A stretch of DNA of 64,000 bases from Amycolatopsis sp. FDAARGOS 1241 (GTDB taxonomy: Bacteria > Actinomycetota > Actinomycetes > Mycobacteriales > Pseudonocardiaceae), in NCBI RefSeq assembly GCF_016889705.1, contig NZ_CP069526.1, positions 992,001 through 1,056,000 on the forward strand, written 5' to 3'. A program made the translations under genes and the position numbers. Positions within the stretch are counted from its first letter, which is position 1. Each line of letters starts with the position of its first letter. A model generated the notes under the pieces. The model made no database searches and was not told where the DNA came from. It was given only the letters and a program-made list of their open reading frames with translations. Positions 10,801 to 20,302 of the stretch are shown piece by piece.

Positions 10801-11606
10801 GTGAGCTTGTTGTTGCGGGCCTTCTTGATGATCTCTTCGTAGGCCTGCCAGAACTGCAGGAACGACATGTCCTCGACGCCCTTGACCGAGGCCACGACGA
10901 GGGTGCGCGAGCCGTCCTTGCCCTTCATGTCGATGGCGAGGCCGAAGTTCACGTGCTCCGGCGTGACCGCGAACGGCTTCCCGTCGATCAGCTGGTAGTG
11001 CCGGTTCATGTTCGGGAAGTCCTTCAGCGCCCGCACCATGGCGTAGCCGATGAGGTGCGTGAAGGAGATCTTGCCGCCGCGGGTGCGCTTGAGGTGGTTG
11101 TTGATGACGATGCGGTTGTCGGCCATCAGCTTGGCCGGGACGGCGCGGACGCTGGTCGCGGTGGGCACGGACAGCGAGGCGTCCATGTTCTTCGCGATGG
11201 CCGCGGCGGCGCCCCGCAGCTGCTTGGTCTCGGGCTCTTCCTTGGCGGCCGGCTCCTTCGCGGCGGCCGCGGGGGCCGGCTTCGCGGGGGCACTCGTCGG
11301 GGCGCTGGGCCGAGCCGGGGCGGCCGCGGGCTTGGCGGGCTGGGCCGCGGGCTTGGCGGGTGTGGCGGTGGGCTGGGCGGGCGCAGCGCTCGTGGCCGGC
11401 TCGGCGACGTGACCGTTGCCGGTCGTAGCGGCCGGGGTGGCGGCGCTGTCGGCCTTCGCCGGTGCCGCCTGCGTCGGCTTGAAGTCCGCGAAGAAGTCGT
11501 GCCACGCGGCATCGACTGAGGAGGGGTCCGCAAGGAACTGGTCGTACATTTCCTCGACCAGCCACTCGTTGGGACCGAACTGTGACGCAGGGCTGCTGCT
11601 GGACAC
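7887..11606 (-). CDS. kgd: multifunctional 2-oxoglutarate decarboxylase/dehydrogenase E1-E2 (Kgd/OdhA type)
   Basis: 1,239 residues. The N-terminal helix ([20 protein letters not shown]) is followed by an Ala/Pro-rich linker (about 45-115), an E2-like succinyltransferase domain (about 120-350, with [17 protein letters not shown] carrying the active-site DHR), and a thiamine-diphosphate E1 domain ([42 protein letters not shown]). This fused layout is specific to actinomycetes, where the protein supplies E1 and E2 activity of the 2-oxoglutarate dehydrogenase complex and is controlled by the FHA protein GarA/OdhI. It is a single gene. Length and motifs agree with Mycobacterium Kgd, so the call is firm. 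Confidence 0.96.
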   Translation of the reverse strand: MSSSSPASQFGPNEWLVEEMYDQFLADPSSVDAAWHDFFADFKPTQAAPAKADSAATPAATTGNGHVAEPATSAAPAQPTATPAKPAAQPAKPAAAPARPSAPTSAPAKPAPAAAAKEPAAKEEPETKQLRGAAAAIAKNMDASLSVPTATSVRAVPAKLMADNRIVINNHLKRTRGGKISFTHLIGYAMVRALKDFPNMNRHYQLIDGKPFAVTPEHVNFGLAIDMKGKDGSRTLVVASVKGVEDMSFLQFWQAYEEIIKKARNNKLTADDFSGTTISLTNPGGIGTNHSVPRLQAGQGAIIGVGAMQYPASFEGTSEKTLVDLAVSKIMTLTSTYDHRIIQGAESGEFLKRIHELLLGEDGFYDDVFTSLRLPYEPIRWVNDIPEGPVDKTARVIELIDAFRMRGHLMADTDPLNYRQRSHADLDVLSHGLTLWDLDREFPVGGFAGQERMTLRDILGVLRNSYCRTVGIEYTHILDPEERRWIQERVEIPHEKPDSTVQKYVLSKLNAAEAFETFLQTKYVGQKRFSLEGGETAIPLLDTILDKAAEHELDEVVIGMPHRGRLNVLANIVGKPISQIFQEFEGNLDPGQAHGSGDVKYHLGAEGKYFRMFGDGETKVSLTANPSHLETVDPVLEGIVRAKQDILDKGDSATGGYSVLPVLMHGDAAFAGQGVVAETLNLALLRGYRTGGTVHVIVNNQVGFTTAPEHSRSSQYATDVAKMIGSPIFHVNGDDPEAAHWVAKLAVEYRQAFHKDVVIDLICYRRRGHNEGDDPSMTQPAMYDIIDTKRSVRKIYTESLIGRGDISVDEAEAALRDFSSQLEHVFNEVRELEKHPAKASPSVEEEQQVPAKVTTAVSQDVVERIGDAFVDVPEGFTPHPRVKPVMERRHKMSREGDIDWAFGELLAFGSLALEGRLVRLSGQDSRRGTFTQRHSVFIDRKTGQEYSPLQHLADGQGRVMIYDSALSEYAAVGFEYGYSVANPESLVLWEAQFGDFVNGAQSVIDEYISSGEAKWGQRSDVVLLLPHGHEGQGPDHTSGRIERFLSLCAEGSMTVSVPSTPANYFHLLRRHALDGIQRPLVVFTPKSMLRNKAAVSRVEDFTGQSRFMSVIDDTTPNPESVRKVLLTSGKLYWELVAERAKREAHDVAIVRIEQYYPLPKKKLLAAIERYSNAKQITWVQEEPENQGAWPFFGLNLPRKFPEVFAGLQVASRRPMAAPSAGSSKVHEVEQKALIAKAFE

Positions 11607-11914
11607 GGCTTGGGCTCGCCTCTATCCGTCTCGATCTTGTCTGTGCTAATGCGCCTACCAGGCTAACCCCCTCTGTGACGGCCGTGTGATGGAACTGCCC
11701 CGTGTGAGGCCTGGCGCACTAGGGGATCGGTCACTGACACGATCAAGTGTCCCGAGGAGCGGACGTCGGCGACCGGACACGCCCATTTCGGGCAACGTTG
11801 GCGAGCCCTTCTCCACGTTGCCCGGCCGCGTTCACGCCGGGCGAGTGGACTGGCCGGAGGATGCGGCCCACGTCGGCTGTGCGCCGCAACGGCTCTGCGA
11901 GGTGGTGCAACGCG
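11607..11914. other. kgd upstream region, no gene recognised
   Basis: About 300 bp between the kgd start and a small plus-strand gene. It should hold the kgd promoter, but no clear -10/-35 pair or palindrome was seen. Open frames here are low-complexity shadows. Confidence 0.4.
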
Positions 11915-12187
11915 ATGTGGCTGGTCGAGTGCCCGTCGTTCTGGGACCAGGGGCTCATCCGCCCGCTCGTGGTCGCCAGCGGCAAGGTCGTCCTGATGTG
12001 CGACTCGTGCGGTGTGGTCTGGCGCACGCCCACCGACATCGACGAGTTCGAGCACGTGGAGCCCTGCGAGCCCGACTGGTCGATCGACCAGCACGACCAC
12101 GTCCGCCCCGGCACGGTCCGCTGGGCCTCGGCCGCGGAAGTGACGTCGGCGGGCTGGGGCGAGCTGAAGTGGCGTGAGCTGCCTTAG
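11915..12187 (+). CDS. small hypothetical protein with one CxxC motif
   Basis: 90 residues if translation begins at the ATG giving MWLVECPSFWDQG. The body contains VVLMCDSCGVVWRTP and a conserved-looking acidic tail (DIDEFEHVEPCEPDW). I do not recognise the family. The CxxC with an additional Cys could bind a metal. The frame is open much further upstream, but that part is arginine- and proline-rich and looks non-coding, hence the later start. It converges with the DUF4291 gene, overlapping by four bases. Confidence 0.5.
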   Translation: MWLVECPSFWDQGLIRPLVVASGKVVLMCDSCGVVWRTPTDIDEFEHVEPCEPDWSIDQHDHVRPGTVRWASAAEVTSAGWGELKWRELP

Positions 12188-12791
12188 CCACTTTCCCGGT
12201 CGGCGTCGACGGCTTCGGCGAGGTCTGCGAGGAGCGGCAGGGCTCTTCGGCGGGCAGGAGAGCCTCGGCGCCGGTCACGCGCCCGGCCGCCAAGTGCTCA
12301 CGGATGTCCCGCATGACCGGTGTGACGTCGGTGATCCCGGTGATCCACTCGGCCACGTACCGGTCGACGGCCTCGCCGCTCAGCCCGAGCTGGATCGACC
12401 GGTGCGCCAGCGCCCGGTGGCGCACGTCGCGCTCCGGATCCCGCTGGACCCGGACAGTGCTCGCCCGCACCGCCGCCCGCCAGGCGTCGCGGTCGGCGTG
12501 CACGTTGTAGTGGCTGAGCGCCGCGTGGCCCAAGACCCAGGCGAAGCCCTCGCGGGTGAGGTCGACCGCCGGCACCCGCTCCTGGCCCGCCTTGGTGGCC
12601 CACCCGCTGCGGTAGCCCATCCACCGGAACGACGGCTTGATCCACGTCATCCGCTCCCGCTTGAACGGCGCCACGAACGTGCCCGCGGTCAGCACTGCTT
12701 CCGCGATCACCGGTGAGCACGCCTGGTGGACCCGGACGGTGCGCTCGTCGTGCCGGACGCGGATCCGGCGGAACGGGACTTCGTCGGGCAT
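12184..12791 (-). CDS. DUF4291 domain protein, C-terminus apparently frameshifted
   Basis: The start MPDEVPFRRIRVRHDERTVR and the blocks GTFVAPFKRERMTWIKPSF, RWMGYRSGWATK, GQERVPAVDLTREGF and HAALSHYN are diagnostic of DUF4291, a family of about 190 residues with unknown function. After ALLPAEEP the reading frame runs on antisense to the neighbouring gene as far as 11955. A one-base shift near 12245 instead gives ALPLLADLAEAVDADRESG and a stop at 12184, which fits the family length. I therefore place the natural end there. Confidence 0.7.
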
Positions 12792-12835
12792 GGCGCAGAT
12801 TCTCGCGGCGCGCCGCGGCGGTGGCGACAGAGTTT

Positions 12836-15800
12836 TCAGCCCAACGACCACAGGCGCGCGTAGTGGCCGCCGGCGGCCAGGAGGTCCGCGTGGGTGCCCT
12901 GTTCGATGATGCGGCCGTGGTCGAGGACGACGATGCGGTCGGCCTTCGCGGCGGTGGCCAGGCGGTGCGCGACGACGAACGTGGTGCGGCGGCGGGAGAG
13001 GTTCTCGGTCGCGCGCAGGACGGTGGCCTCGGTGGACGGGTCGAGCGCGGCGGTGGCTTCGTCGAGCAGCAGCACGTCCGGGTCGACGAGTTCGGCGCGG
13101 GCGAGCGCGACGAGCTGGCGCTGGCCCGCGGACAGGGACCGGCCGCGTTCGCCGACGGGCTGGAGGAAGCCGGACGGCAGGGCGGCGACGCCGTCGAGGG
13201 CGCCGACCGCGCGGACGGCGGCCTCGACCTCCGCGTCGGAAGCCGAGGGGCGGCCGTAGCGGACGTTGTCGGCGACGGTGCCCGAGAACAGGTGAGCCTC
13301 CTGCGGGACGACGCCCATGCGGGCGCGCAGGCTGGGCAGGTCGTACTCGCGCACGTCGACGCCGTCGATCAGCACGGCGCCGCCCGTGGCGTCGTAGTAG
13401 CGGGCCACCAGCTTCACCGCCGTGGACTTGCCCGCGCCGGTCGCGCCGACGAGCGCGATCGTCTCCCCGGGCGCCACGTCGAGCACCAGCTTTTCCAGCG
13501 CCGGCTGCTCGGCACCCGCGTACGAGAAGTCGACGTCCTTGAACGTCACCTCGCCGCTGAGGTGCTCCGGCAGCGCGACGGGGTGCTCGGCGGGCGGCAC
13601 CGACGTCGGCGTGCGCAGCAGGTCGCCGATGCGGCTCAGGCCGACGCGGGCCTGCTGGTAGCCGTCGAACACCGAAGACAGCTGCTGGATCGGTGAGAAG
13701 AACTGCTGCAGGTACAGCAGGAAACCGAGCAGCACGCCGGCCTCCAGCGTCCCGGCGGCCACGCGATTCGCGCCGACCACCAGCACCGTGGTGGTCGCCA
13801 GATCGGACAGCAGCGCGACCAGCGGGAAGTACGTCGCGATGTAGCGCTGTGCCCGCAGCCGCGACCGGCGGTACTCGTCGCTGCGGGACGCGAATGCCGC
13901 CGCCGACCGCTCCTCGCGCGTGTACGCCTGGGCCACGCGCAGGCCGCTCACGTTCTCCTGCATATCGGCGTTGACCACGCTGACCTTCTCGCGCGCCTCG
14001 CTGTACGCGCGCGATGCGACGCGGCGGAACACCAGCGTCGCCACCAGCAGCACCGGCAGCATCGCGAGCGCGTAGAGCGCCAGCGACGCGTCGGTGACCA
14101 GCAGCGCGACGGTGATGCCCACGAGCGTCAGGGCGCTCACCACGGCCGTGGCCAGCCCGGTCTGCAGGAACGTCGACAGCGCGTCGACGTCCGTGGTCAT
14201 CCGGGTCATGATCTTCCCGGACAGCTCGCGCTCGTAGTAGTCGAGCCCGAGCCGCTGCAGGTGCGCGTAGCTGCGCACGCGCAGCGAGTACAGCACCGTC
14301 TCGCCGACGCGCGCCGTCAGCCGCGTCTGGCCGCGCACCACGAGCCAGTCGGCGGCCACCACGAGCGCGCCGATCGCCGACATCGCCCAGACGACGCTCT
14401 CGACCCCCGGCTGCACGCCGTGGTCCACGCCCCGCTGGTACAGCGCGGGCAACGCCAGGGACGCCAGCGCATCGGCCGCCACCAGCGCGATCACCGCGAT
14501 CAACGGCCACCGCACCGGCCGCAGCAGCCGCGAGAGCCGGAAACCCGGGTCCGGTGCCGTGACATCCACTTCGGGCAGGCGCGGCCGGTCGTCGGCGGGT
14601 GGCAGCTTCCGCACGCCCTCCAACAGTTCGGGTGTCGGCGGCACGTCGGCGCCGGCCCCGGCGAACCCGGATCCGCCACCCGGCTGGCCGCCGCGGGCGA
14701 GTGCGGCCTCGGCCAGCGCGTCGACCTCGTCGTGGTCGTCGTCGCGCGGCCACAGCACGGCCGTGACGCCGGTGGCGTCGGGCTCGAGGTCGTCGCAGTG
14801 GTGCGGCTTCTCGACGTCGTCGCCCGGCCCCGCCACGAGCTCGCGGAACAACGGGCAGCGAGCGGCCAGCTCCTCCTCCGTGCCGACGTCGACGACCTTG
14901 CCCTGGTCGAGCACGGCGATCCGGTCGGCCAGCTGCAGCGTGGAGCGGCGGTGCGCGATGAGCAGCGTGGTGCGCGTGGCCGTGACCGAGCGCAGCGTGT
15001 CGTGGATCGCGGCCTCGGTGACGGTGTCGATCGCCGACGTCGCGTCGTCCAGGATCAGCACGCGCGGGTCGGTCATCAGCGCCCGCGCGAGGCCCAGGCG
15101 CTGCCGCTGCCCGCCTGAGAGCGTCAGCCCGCGCTCGCCGACCTCCGTGTCGTAGCCGTGCGGCAGCGCGCGGATGAACTCGTCGGCTTCGGCCGCGCGC
15201 GCCGCCGCGTGCACCTCTTCGTCGCTCGCGTCGGGCCGGCCGTACGCGATGTTGTCGCGCACCGACGCCGAGAACAGGAACGCCTCCTCGAACACCACGC
15301 CGATCGCCTGGCGCAGCTGCTTGAGCGGCACGTCGCGGACGTCGACGCCGCCCACGCGCACTGCGCCCGCGTGCACGTCGTAGAACCGAGGCAGCAGCAG
15401 CGAGATCGTGGACTTGCCCGAGCCGGCGGTGCCCACCAGCGCGAGCGTCTCGCCCGGCCGCGCGGTGACCGACAGCCCGTCGAGCACCGGTTCGCTGCGC
15501 GTGTACCCGAACCGCACGTCGTCGAGTTCGACGCTCAGCGGGCCCTCGGGCAGCGGCCGCGCGTCGGGGCTGTCCGCGACCTCCGGCTGTGCGTCGATGA
15601 GCTCGTAGACGCGCTCGGCGCCCGCGCGCGTGAGCTGTGCTTGCACCACGAGGCCCGACAGGAGACGCGCGGGCCCGATCAGCGTCGCGAGGTAGGTGGC
15701 GAAGGCCAGGAACGTGCCGAGGCTGATCTGGCCGTTCAGCGCGAAGATGCCGCCGATCGCGAGCACCGCCACCTGGCCCGCCGCGGGCAGCGCCGACGTG

Positions 15801-16591
15801 GTGGCCGTGGGGAGCGCCGCCAGCTTGGCAGCGCGCAGGCGCTCGGCGAACAAGCGCCTCGCCGTGCGCTCCAGCCGGGAAACCTCACGCGACTCCTGGC
15901 CGAAGCCCTTCACCACGCGCACGCCGGTGACGGTCTCCTCCACGTGCTGCGCGACGTCGGCCGCCCGCTGCTGCGCCGACCACGTGGCCGGGAACAGCCG
16001 TTTGCGGCTCAGCGCCACCACGATCCCGACGGCCGGCGCCACCACCAGCGCGATGAGGGTGAGCAGCGGCGACATCCACAGCATCGCGCCCAGCGCGAGC
16101 CCCGCGAAGATCACCGAGCCCGCCGACAGCGGTACCTGCATCAGCAGGCCGGTGACCAGCTGCAGGTCGGAGATCGCGCGCGAGACCACCTGGCCCGTGC
16201 GCAGCGCGTCCTGTTTGCCGCCGTCGAGCCGCGAGACCGCGCCGAACACGCGGTTGCGCAGGTCGTGCTGCACGTCGAGCGCGAGCCGGCCGCCGACGTA
16301 CCGGCGCAGGAACGCCGACCCGAACGCCACCACCTGCAGCGTGACCAGTGCCGCCGCGATGCCGCCGAGCTGCGTGGTGTGCCCCGCCACGGCGTCGTCG
16401 ACGGCCGAACGCACCAGCAGCGGGCTCGCCGCCTGCACGCCGACGGACAGGATCGCCGCGGCCATGGCCAGCACGACGACCCCGCGGTGTTCCCAGCACG
16501 CGGCAGAGAGGCGGCGCACCCAGCCGGCGCTCGGGGTCGGCGTCTCACCAGCGGGGCGGTCTTGACGCGCACGCGTCGCAGTGGTGGTCAC
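12836..16591 (-). CDS. fused two-module ABC exporter (TMD-NBD-TMD-NBD)
   Basis: 1,251 residues, two complete half-exporters in one chain. Module 1: six-helix membrane domain (about 30-330), Walker A VGTAGSGKST near 390, signature LSGGQRQRLGLARAL, Walker B VLILDDATSAID. Module 2: membrane domain (about 705-985), Walker A VGATGAGKST, signature LSAGQRQLVALARAE, Walker B VLLLDEATAALD. The catalytic Glu is Asp in NBD1 and the NBD2 signature is LSAGQ. One composite ATP site (NBD1 Walker with NBD2 signature) is therefore degenerate and the other consensus, as in heterodimeric exporters such as TM287/288. In mycobacteria the equivalents are two adjacent genes. The substrate is unknown; lipid or drug export is plausible. 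It is monocistronic. Confidence 0.9.
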   Translation of the reverse strand: MTTTATRARQDRPAGETPTPSAGWVRRLSAACWEHRGVVVLAMAAAILSVGVQAASPLLVRSAVDDAVAGHTTQLGGIAAALVTLQVVAFGSAFLRRYVGGRLALDVQHDLRNRVFGAVSRLDGGKQDALRTGQVVSRAISDLQLVTGLLMQVPLSAGSVIFAGLALGAMLWMSPLLTLIALVVAPAVGIVVALSRKRLFPATWSAQQRAADVAQHVEETVTGVRVVKGFGQESREVSRLERTARRLFAERLRAAKLAALPTATTSALPAAGQVAVLAIGGIFALNGQISLGTFLAFATYLATLIGPARLLSGLVVQAQLTRAGAERVYELIDAQPEVADSPDARPLPEGPLSVELDDVRFGYTRSEPVLDGLSVTARPGETLALVGTAGSGKSTISLLLPRFYDVHAGAVRVGGVDVRDVPLKQLRQAIGVVFEEAFLFSASVRDNIAYGRPDASDEEVHAAARAAEADEFIRALPHGYDTEVGERGLTLSGGQRQRLGLARALMTDPRVLILDDATSAIDTVTEAAIHDTLRSVTATRTTLLIAHRRSTLQLADRIAVLDQGKVVDVGTEEELAARCPLFRELVAGPGDDVEKPHHCDDLEPDATGVTAVLWPRDDDHDEVDALAEAALARGGQPGGGSGFAGAGADVPPTPELLEGVRKLPPADDRPRLPEVDVTAPDPGFRLSRLLRPVRWPLIAVIALVAADALASLALPALYQRGVDHGVQPGVESVVWAMSAIGALVVAADWLVVRGQTRLTARVGETVLYSLRVRSYAHLQRLGLDYYERELSGKIMTRMTTDVDALSTFLQTGLATAVVSALTLVGITVALLVTDASLALYALAMLPVLLVATLVFRRVASRAYSEAREKVSVVNADMQENVSGLRVAQAYTREERSAAAFASRSDEYRRSRLRAQRYIATYFPLVALLSDLATTTVLVVGANRVAAGTLEAGVLLGFLLYLQQFFSPIQQLSSVFDGYQQARVGLSRIGDLLRTPTSVPPAEHPVALPEHLSGEVTFKDVDFSYAGAEQPALEKLVLDVAPGETIALVGATGAGKSTAVKLVARYYDATGGAVLIDGVDVREYDLPSLRARMGVVPQEAHLFSGTVADNVRYGRPSASDAEVEAAVRAVGALDGVAALPSGFLQPVGERGRSLSAGQRQLVALARAELVDPDVLLLDEATAALDPSTEATVLRATENLSRRRTTFVVAHRLATAAKADRIVVLDHGRIIEQGTHADLLAAGGHYARLWSLG

Positions 16592-17030
16592 GGTTCAAAT
16601 CTAGGCACGCACACCGACTTTTTATTCCGCTTCACCGCCGCGGCGACCTCCTTCACCCGTTCGCCCCGACCCGCACCCCAGGCCGGCCAACACCAAAAAA
16701 CCCCTTGTCCCACAACGCCTTCCCGACCGCCCGGTCACCCCTCACCGCCGCCTTCCGATCGCGCCGGGCGAACAACCGCACCCAGCCAAACCCGGCCTCG
16801 CACCGCACCCGCCACCGCCCGCACTGCGGCCGCCGAGCGGTACAAAGCCCCGCTCCAGGCTCGTACACACAACACCAACCGCGCAGACAGACCGTCCTCC
16901 CGCTCATCCACCCCAGCTCTGCGTCGCTCGCACGGCCCGCACCGCGCCGTCCGCGGCCTCGCCCACCGGCACACCCCACCGCCAACACGGACCGCACCAA
17001 CCGGGCGCCCCACTCAACTGGCAACTGGAT

Positions 17031-17150
17031 CGTGCTGGGTTGGCCCCGGTCACCCCGGGCGATCCGCTCACCTGGGCCACCGTGCTGGGTTGGCCCCGGT
17101 CACCCCAGGCGATCCACTCACCTGGGCGACCGTGCTGGGTTGGCCACCGA
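17031..17150. repeat. 50-bp intergenic tandem repeat, about 2.4 copies
   Basis: CGTGCTGGGTTGG recurs at 17031, 17081 and 17131. Copies one and two differ at only a few positions over 50 bp, and the third is partial. Each unit holds GGTCACCCC and CACCTGGG. There is no coding role. Confidence 0.85.
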
Positions 17151-17561
17151 TCGCACCGCGGGGCTCCGGGGGCTCGGCCCCCGGGCAATACATCGCCCCT
17201 TCCCAGGGAGCACGAAGTGCGAACAGGAAGGGCCAGAAGGGGCGACCCGCTCAACCAGCCTGGGGGTCACTGGGAGCGGGTCGCCGACTCCAAGCTTAGG
17301 TAATAACTCGGGAGTTCGCTCCCCGGGGTGTTCAACCGACCTCGATTACTTCTTCACCGGGTGAGCTCGCAACCGGTGAAGAAGCACGTTCAGGTTTGTG
17401 AAACCCCTCGTCAAGGCGATGCGTCCGCTCGGCAGGTGCCGTTGAGCGGGATGGCGGACGTGACGAACGTCGCTCCTGTCGAACGTGCCGGTTCAGCCGT
17501 TCGGCCCTGCCCTTGCTGGCGTCCGGCCAAGAGAGCCGCGACCGCGGAGGGCCCGGAAACA

Positions 17562-17595
17562 CGAGGGGCCTCCGCGTGGTCGCGGAGGCCCCTCG
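17562..17595. terminator. hairpin terminator of ald
   Basis: A perfect 15-bp stem (17562-17576 with 17581-17595) and a TGGT loop, 23 bases past the ald stop. Confidence 0.75.
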
Positions 17596-17617
17596 GTTCG
17601 CCGGGTGGTTCAGGAGG

Positions 17618-18733
17618 TCACGCCAGTGCGGTCGCCAGCGGTGTGTGCGGCAGGCCGTGCGCCACGGCGACCGGCTCGTTGGTCAGGGCGCCGTCGTGGG
17701 TGTTGAGGCCCTTGGCGAGCGACGCGTCGGCGTTCAGGGCCGCGTGCCAGCCGCGCTCGGCGAGCTGGACGGCGTACGGGAGCGTTACGTTGGTGAGCCC
17801 GTACGTCGAGGTCCGCGGCACCGCGCCGGGCATGTTCGCGACGCAGTAGAAGACCGACTCGTGCACGCGGTAGGTCGGGTCGTCGTGCGTGGTCGGGTGC
17901 GAGTCGGCGAAGCAGCCGCCCTGGTCGATGGCGATGTCGACCAGCACGGAGCCCGGCTTCATGCGCGAGACGAGGTCGTTGGAGACGAGCTTCGGGGCCT
18001 TCGCGCCCGGCACCAGCACCGCGCCGATCACGAGGTCGGCCTGCAGCACCGATTCCTCGACCGACAGGCGGTTGGACGTGACCGTGCGGATGCGGCCGCC
18101 GAAGTCGTTGTCGATCCGGCGCAGGCGGTCGACGTTGGTGTCCAGGATCTCGACGTCCGAGCCCAGGCCCAGCGCCACGCGAGCCGCGTTGAGGCCCGCG
18201 ACGCCGCCCCCGATCACGACGACCCGCGCCGGGTGCACGCCGGGGATGCCGCCGGGCAGCACGCCGCGGCCGCCGCTCGGCTTCATCAGCGCGTACGCGC
18301 CCACCTGCGGCGCCAGCCGGCCCGCCACCTCGGACATCGGCGCCAGCAGCGGCAGCGCGCCGGTGGCCGTCTGCACCGTCTCGTACGCGATCGCCGTGGT
18401 GCCTGCCGCCAGGAGGGCATCGGTCAGGGGCCGGTCGGCCGCGATGTGGAGGTAGGTGAACAGCACCAGGTCCTTGCGCAGTCGCGGGTACTCCTCGGCG
18501 ATGGGCTCCTTCACCTTGAGCACGAGTTCGCCCTCGGCCCACGTCTCGTCCGCGGTGGCGAGAATCTTCGCGCCGGCGGCCACGTACTCCTCGTCGGCGA
18601 TCGACGAGCCCACGCCGGCACCGGTCTCGACGAACACGTCGTGACCGCGCCCCACCAGCTCGTGCACGCCGGCCGGGGTCAGCGCGACCCGGTACTCGTG
18701 CTTCTTGATCTCCCGGGGAACGGCGATACGCAC
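17618..18733 (-). CDS. ald: alanine dehydrogenase
   Basis: 371 residues from the GTG giving [20 protein letters not shown]; the family length is 370-375. Visible are the N-terminal catalytic region, [36 protein letters not shown], the NAD-binding Rossmann motif [14 protein letters not shown], and [12 protein letters not shown]. It interconverts L-alanine and pyruvate plus ammonia with NADH. The gene is alone. An upstream in-frame start would add 13 residues lacking similarity, so the GTG is preferred. Confidence 0.95.
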   Translation of the reverse strand: MRIAVPREIKKHEYRVALTPAGVHELVGRGHDVFVETGAGVGSSIADEEYVAAGAKILATADETWAEGELVLKVKEPIAEEYPRLRKDLVLFTYLHIAADRPLTDALLAAGTTAIAYETVQTATGALPLLAPMSEVAGRLAPQVGAYALMKPSGGRGVLPGGIPGVHPARVVVIGGGVAGLNAARVALGLGSDVEILDTNVDRLRRIDNDFGGRIRTVTSNRLSVEESVLQADLVIGAVLVPGAKAPKLVSNDLVSRMKPGSVLVDIAIDQGGCFADSHPTTHDDPTYRVHESVFYCVANMPGAVPRTSTYGLTNVTLPYAVQLAERGWHAALNADASLAKGLNTHDGALTNEPVAVAHGLPHTPLATALA

Positions 18734-18918
18734 AGCGGCCTCCTGGCGGCGGTTGGTTCGAGGTGCTGCCACTCACGGTGATGCACCCGGACAGCGGTGT
18801 CATCATGCGCTCAGCACATTCTTCCTGCCATTTCATGGTGCCACGAGAACAAATCGGTTGACCTCGACCGCGCTCGAGGTTGTTGGCTGTCGCCTTCGGT
18901 CGTCGAGGAAGGGTGCTC

Positions 18919-19860
18919 ATGCGCGCGGTGTGGTTGAGGGAGTTCGGCGGGCCCGAGGTGCTCGTGGCGGGGGAAGCGCCCGATCCGGTGCCGGGACCGG
19001 GGCAGGTGCTGGTCGAGGTGGCTTTCGTGAACGTGACGTTCGTGGAGACGCAGTTCCGCGCGTCCGGGACCGGGCCGTTCGCGGCCGCGCTGCCGATGAT
19101 CCCGGGCAACGGTGTCGGGGGTGTGATCAGCAAGGTCGGGGAGGGCGTGGACCTGGCGCTCGTCGGCCGTCGGGTCGTGACGTCCACGGGCGGCAGCGGC
19201 GGTTACGCCCAGCGAGCGGTGGTCGACGCGTCGCTCGTGTTCGGCGTGCCCGACGCGTTGAGCCTCGACGCGGCGGTCGCCCTGCTCGCCGACGGCCGGA
19301 CGGCGACCGGGCTCGTCCGCGCGGTCGCGGTGGCGCCGGGGGAGCGGGTGCTCGTCGAGGCGGCGGCCGGCGGTGTCGGCAGCCTGCTGGTGCAGCTCGT
19401 GAAGGCGGCGGGAGCGGAGGTCGTCGCGGCGGCCGGCAGCGCGGCGAAGCTCGAACGCGCCCGGGAACTGGGGGCAGCCGTGGCGGTCGACTACACCTCA
19501 CCAGGGTGGGCCGAGCAGGTCGGTCCCGTGGACGTGGTCTTCGACGGCGTCGGCGGTGCGATCGGCACCACGGCCTTCTCGTTGCTCCGCCCCGGCGGCC
19601 GCATGGCCGTGTACGGGCTGGCGAGCGGCGCGTGGGCCGAGGTGTCCGAAGAGGACGCTCGCGACCGCGGCGTGACGCTCGTCCGCTCGATCGGCGACGC
19701 GGCCGCGCTGCGGGAGTACACGGAGTCGGCCCTCACCGCGGCGTCGGCCGGCAAGCTGACACCGGTGATCGGCCAGCGCTTCCCGCTCGAAGCCGCCGCC
19801 GACGCGCACGCGGCGATCGAGGCGCGTGGCACGTTCGGCAAAACGCTGCTCGTCGCGTGA
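18919..19860 (+). CDS. zinc-binding dehydrogenase family (quinone oxidoreductase-like, MDR)
   Basis: 313 residues, start [15 protein letters not shown] after AGGAAGGG. It has a GroES-like N-terminus and the NADPH-binding motif [19 protein letters not shown], then [27 protein letters not shown]. No zinc-ligand cysteines are seen, so it belongs to the zinc-free quinone/enone reductase branch. The stop overlaps the next start (GTGA), implying translational coupling. The substrate is unknown. Confidence 0.85.
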   Translation: MRAVWLREFGGPEVLVAGEAPDPVPGPGQVLVEVAFVNVTFVETQFRASGTGPFAAALPMIPGNGVGGVISKVGEGVDLALVGRRVVTSTGGSGGYAQRAVVDASLVFGVPDALSLDAAVALLADGRTATGLVRAVAVAPGERVLVEAAAGGVGSLLVQLVKAAGAEVVAAAGSAAKLERARELGAAVAVDYTSPGWAEQVGPVDVVFDGVGGAIGTTAFSLLRPGGRMAVYGLASGAWAEVSEEDARDRGVTLVRSIGDAAALREYTESALTAASAGKLTPVIGQRFPLEAAADAHAAIEARGTFGKTLLVA

Positions 19861-20302
19861 GCGGCTTCGACGTCGAGGAGTTCCTCGCGCAGCCGTTGAC
19901 CGCGCGGGTCGCCACGAGCGGTCCCATCGTGCGGCCCACCTGGTACCTGTGGGAGGACCGCGCGTTCTGGATCCTGAGCGGACCGTGGTCACGCCGGCCG
20001 ACCACGTCCGGTCGGCGCCGGGCCTCGCGCTCACCGTCGACGTGTGCGACGTGGCCACGGGACTGGTGCGGGCGGTGACCGCGGGCGGCCGCGGCGACGT
20101 GCCGCCGTTCGACGTGCCGCGCTGGCGGCGGAAGCTGACGCGCTACCTCGGCCCGGACGAGGACCGGTGGGACCCGCGCTTCCGCGCTTACCTCCACGAT
20201 CCGGTCCGCCGCACCGTCTGGGTCCGCCTGACGCCGCAGAAGCTGCGCACCCAGGACCTGTCCTACGAGGTCAGCTCCACCGCAGTGCCACGAGCTGGGT
20301 GA
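19857..20302 (+). pseudogene. pyridoxamine 5'-phosphate oxidase-like protein, frameshifted
   Basis: [20 protein letters not shown], then VRPTWYLWEDRAFWILSGPWS, is in one frame. The continuation (DHVRSAPGLALTVDVCDVAT, then FDVPRWRRKLTRYLGPDEDR, WDPRF) is in another. The switch lies near base 19,995, where one missing base would restore GPWSRLADHVR. The joined product of about 148 residues matches the split-barrel flavin-binding family (PPOX/Rv1155-like; FMN or F420 users). It is coupled to the preceding oxidoreductase by a GTGA overlap. Its 3' end overlaps the converging pucR-type gene by 32 bases. Confidence 0.7.

Larger units (their letters stand above)
16592..17617. other. 1-kb gene-free region with tandem repeats and hairpins
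   Basis: No convincing protein is encoded. The first 400 bp have short open frames of proline/arginine-rich low complexity. A 50-bp tandem repeat and a GC hairpin (8-bp stem 17166-17173/17177-17184) follow, and the region ends in the terminator hairpin of the alanine dehydrogenase gene. Confidence 0.6.

Noticed and set aside
16653..17024. Open minus-strand frame of 123 codons in the gap before ald
   Set aside because: Gly/Arg/Val low complexity, no ribosome site, several overlapping frames equally open; typical of high-GC non-coding DNA.
15158..17299. Plus-strand 713-codon frame opposite the ABC exporter
   Set aside because: Antisense shadow of the exporter with His/Arg/Gln-rich composition and no motif.
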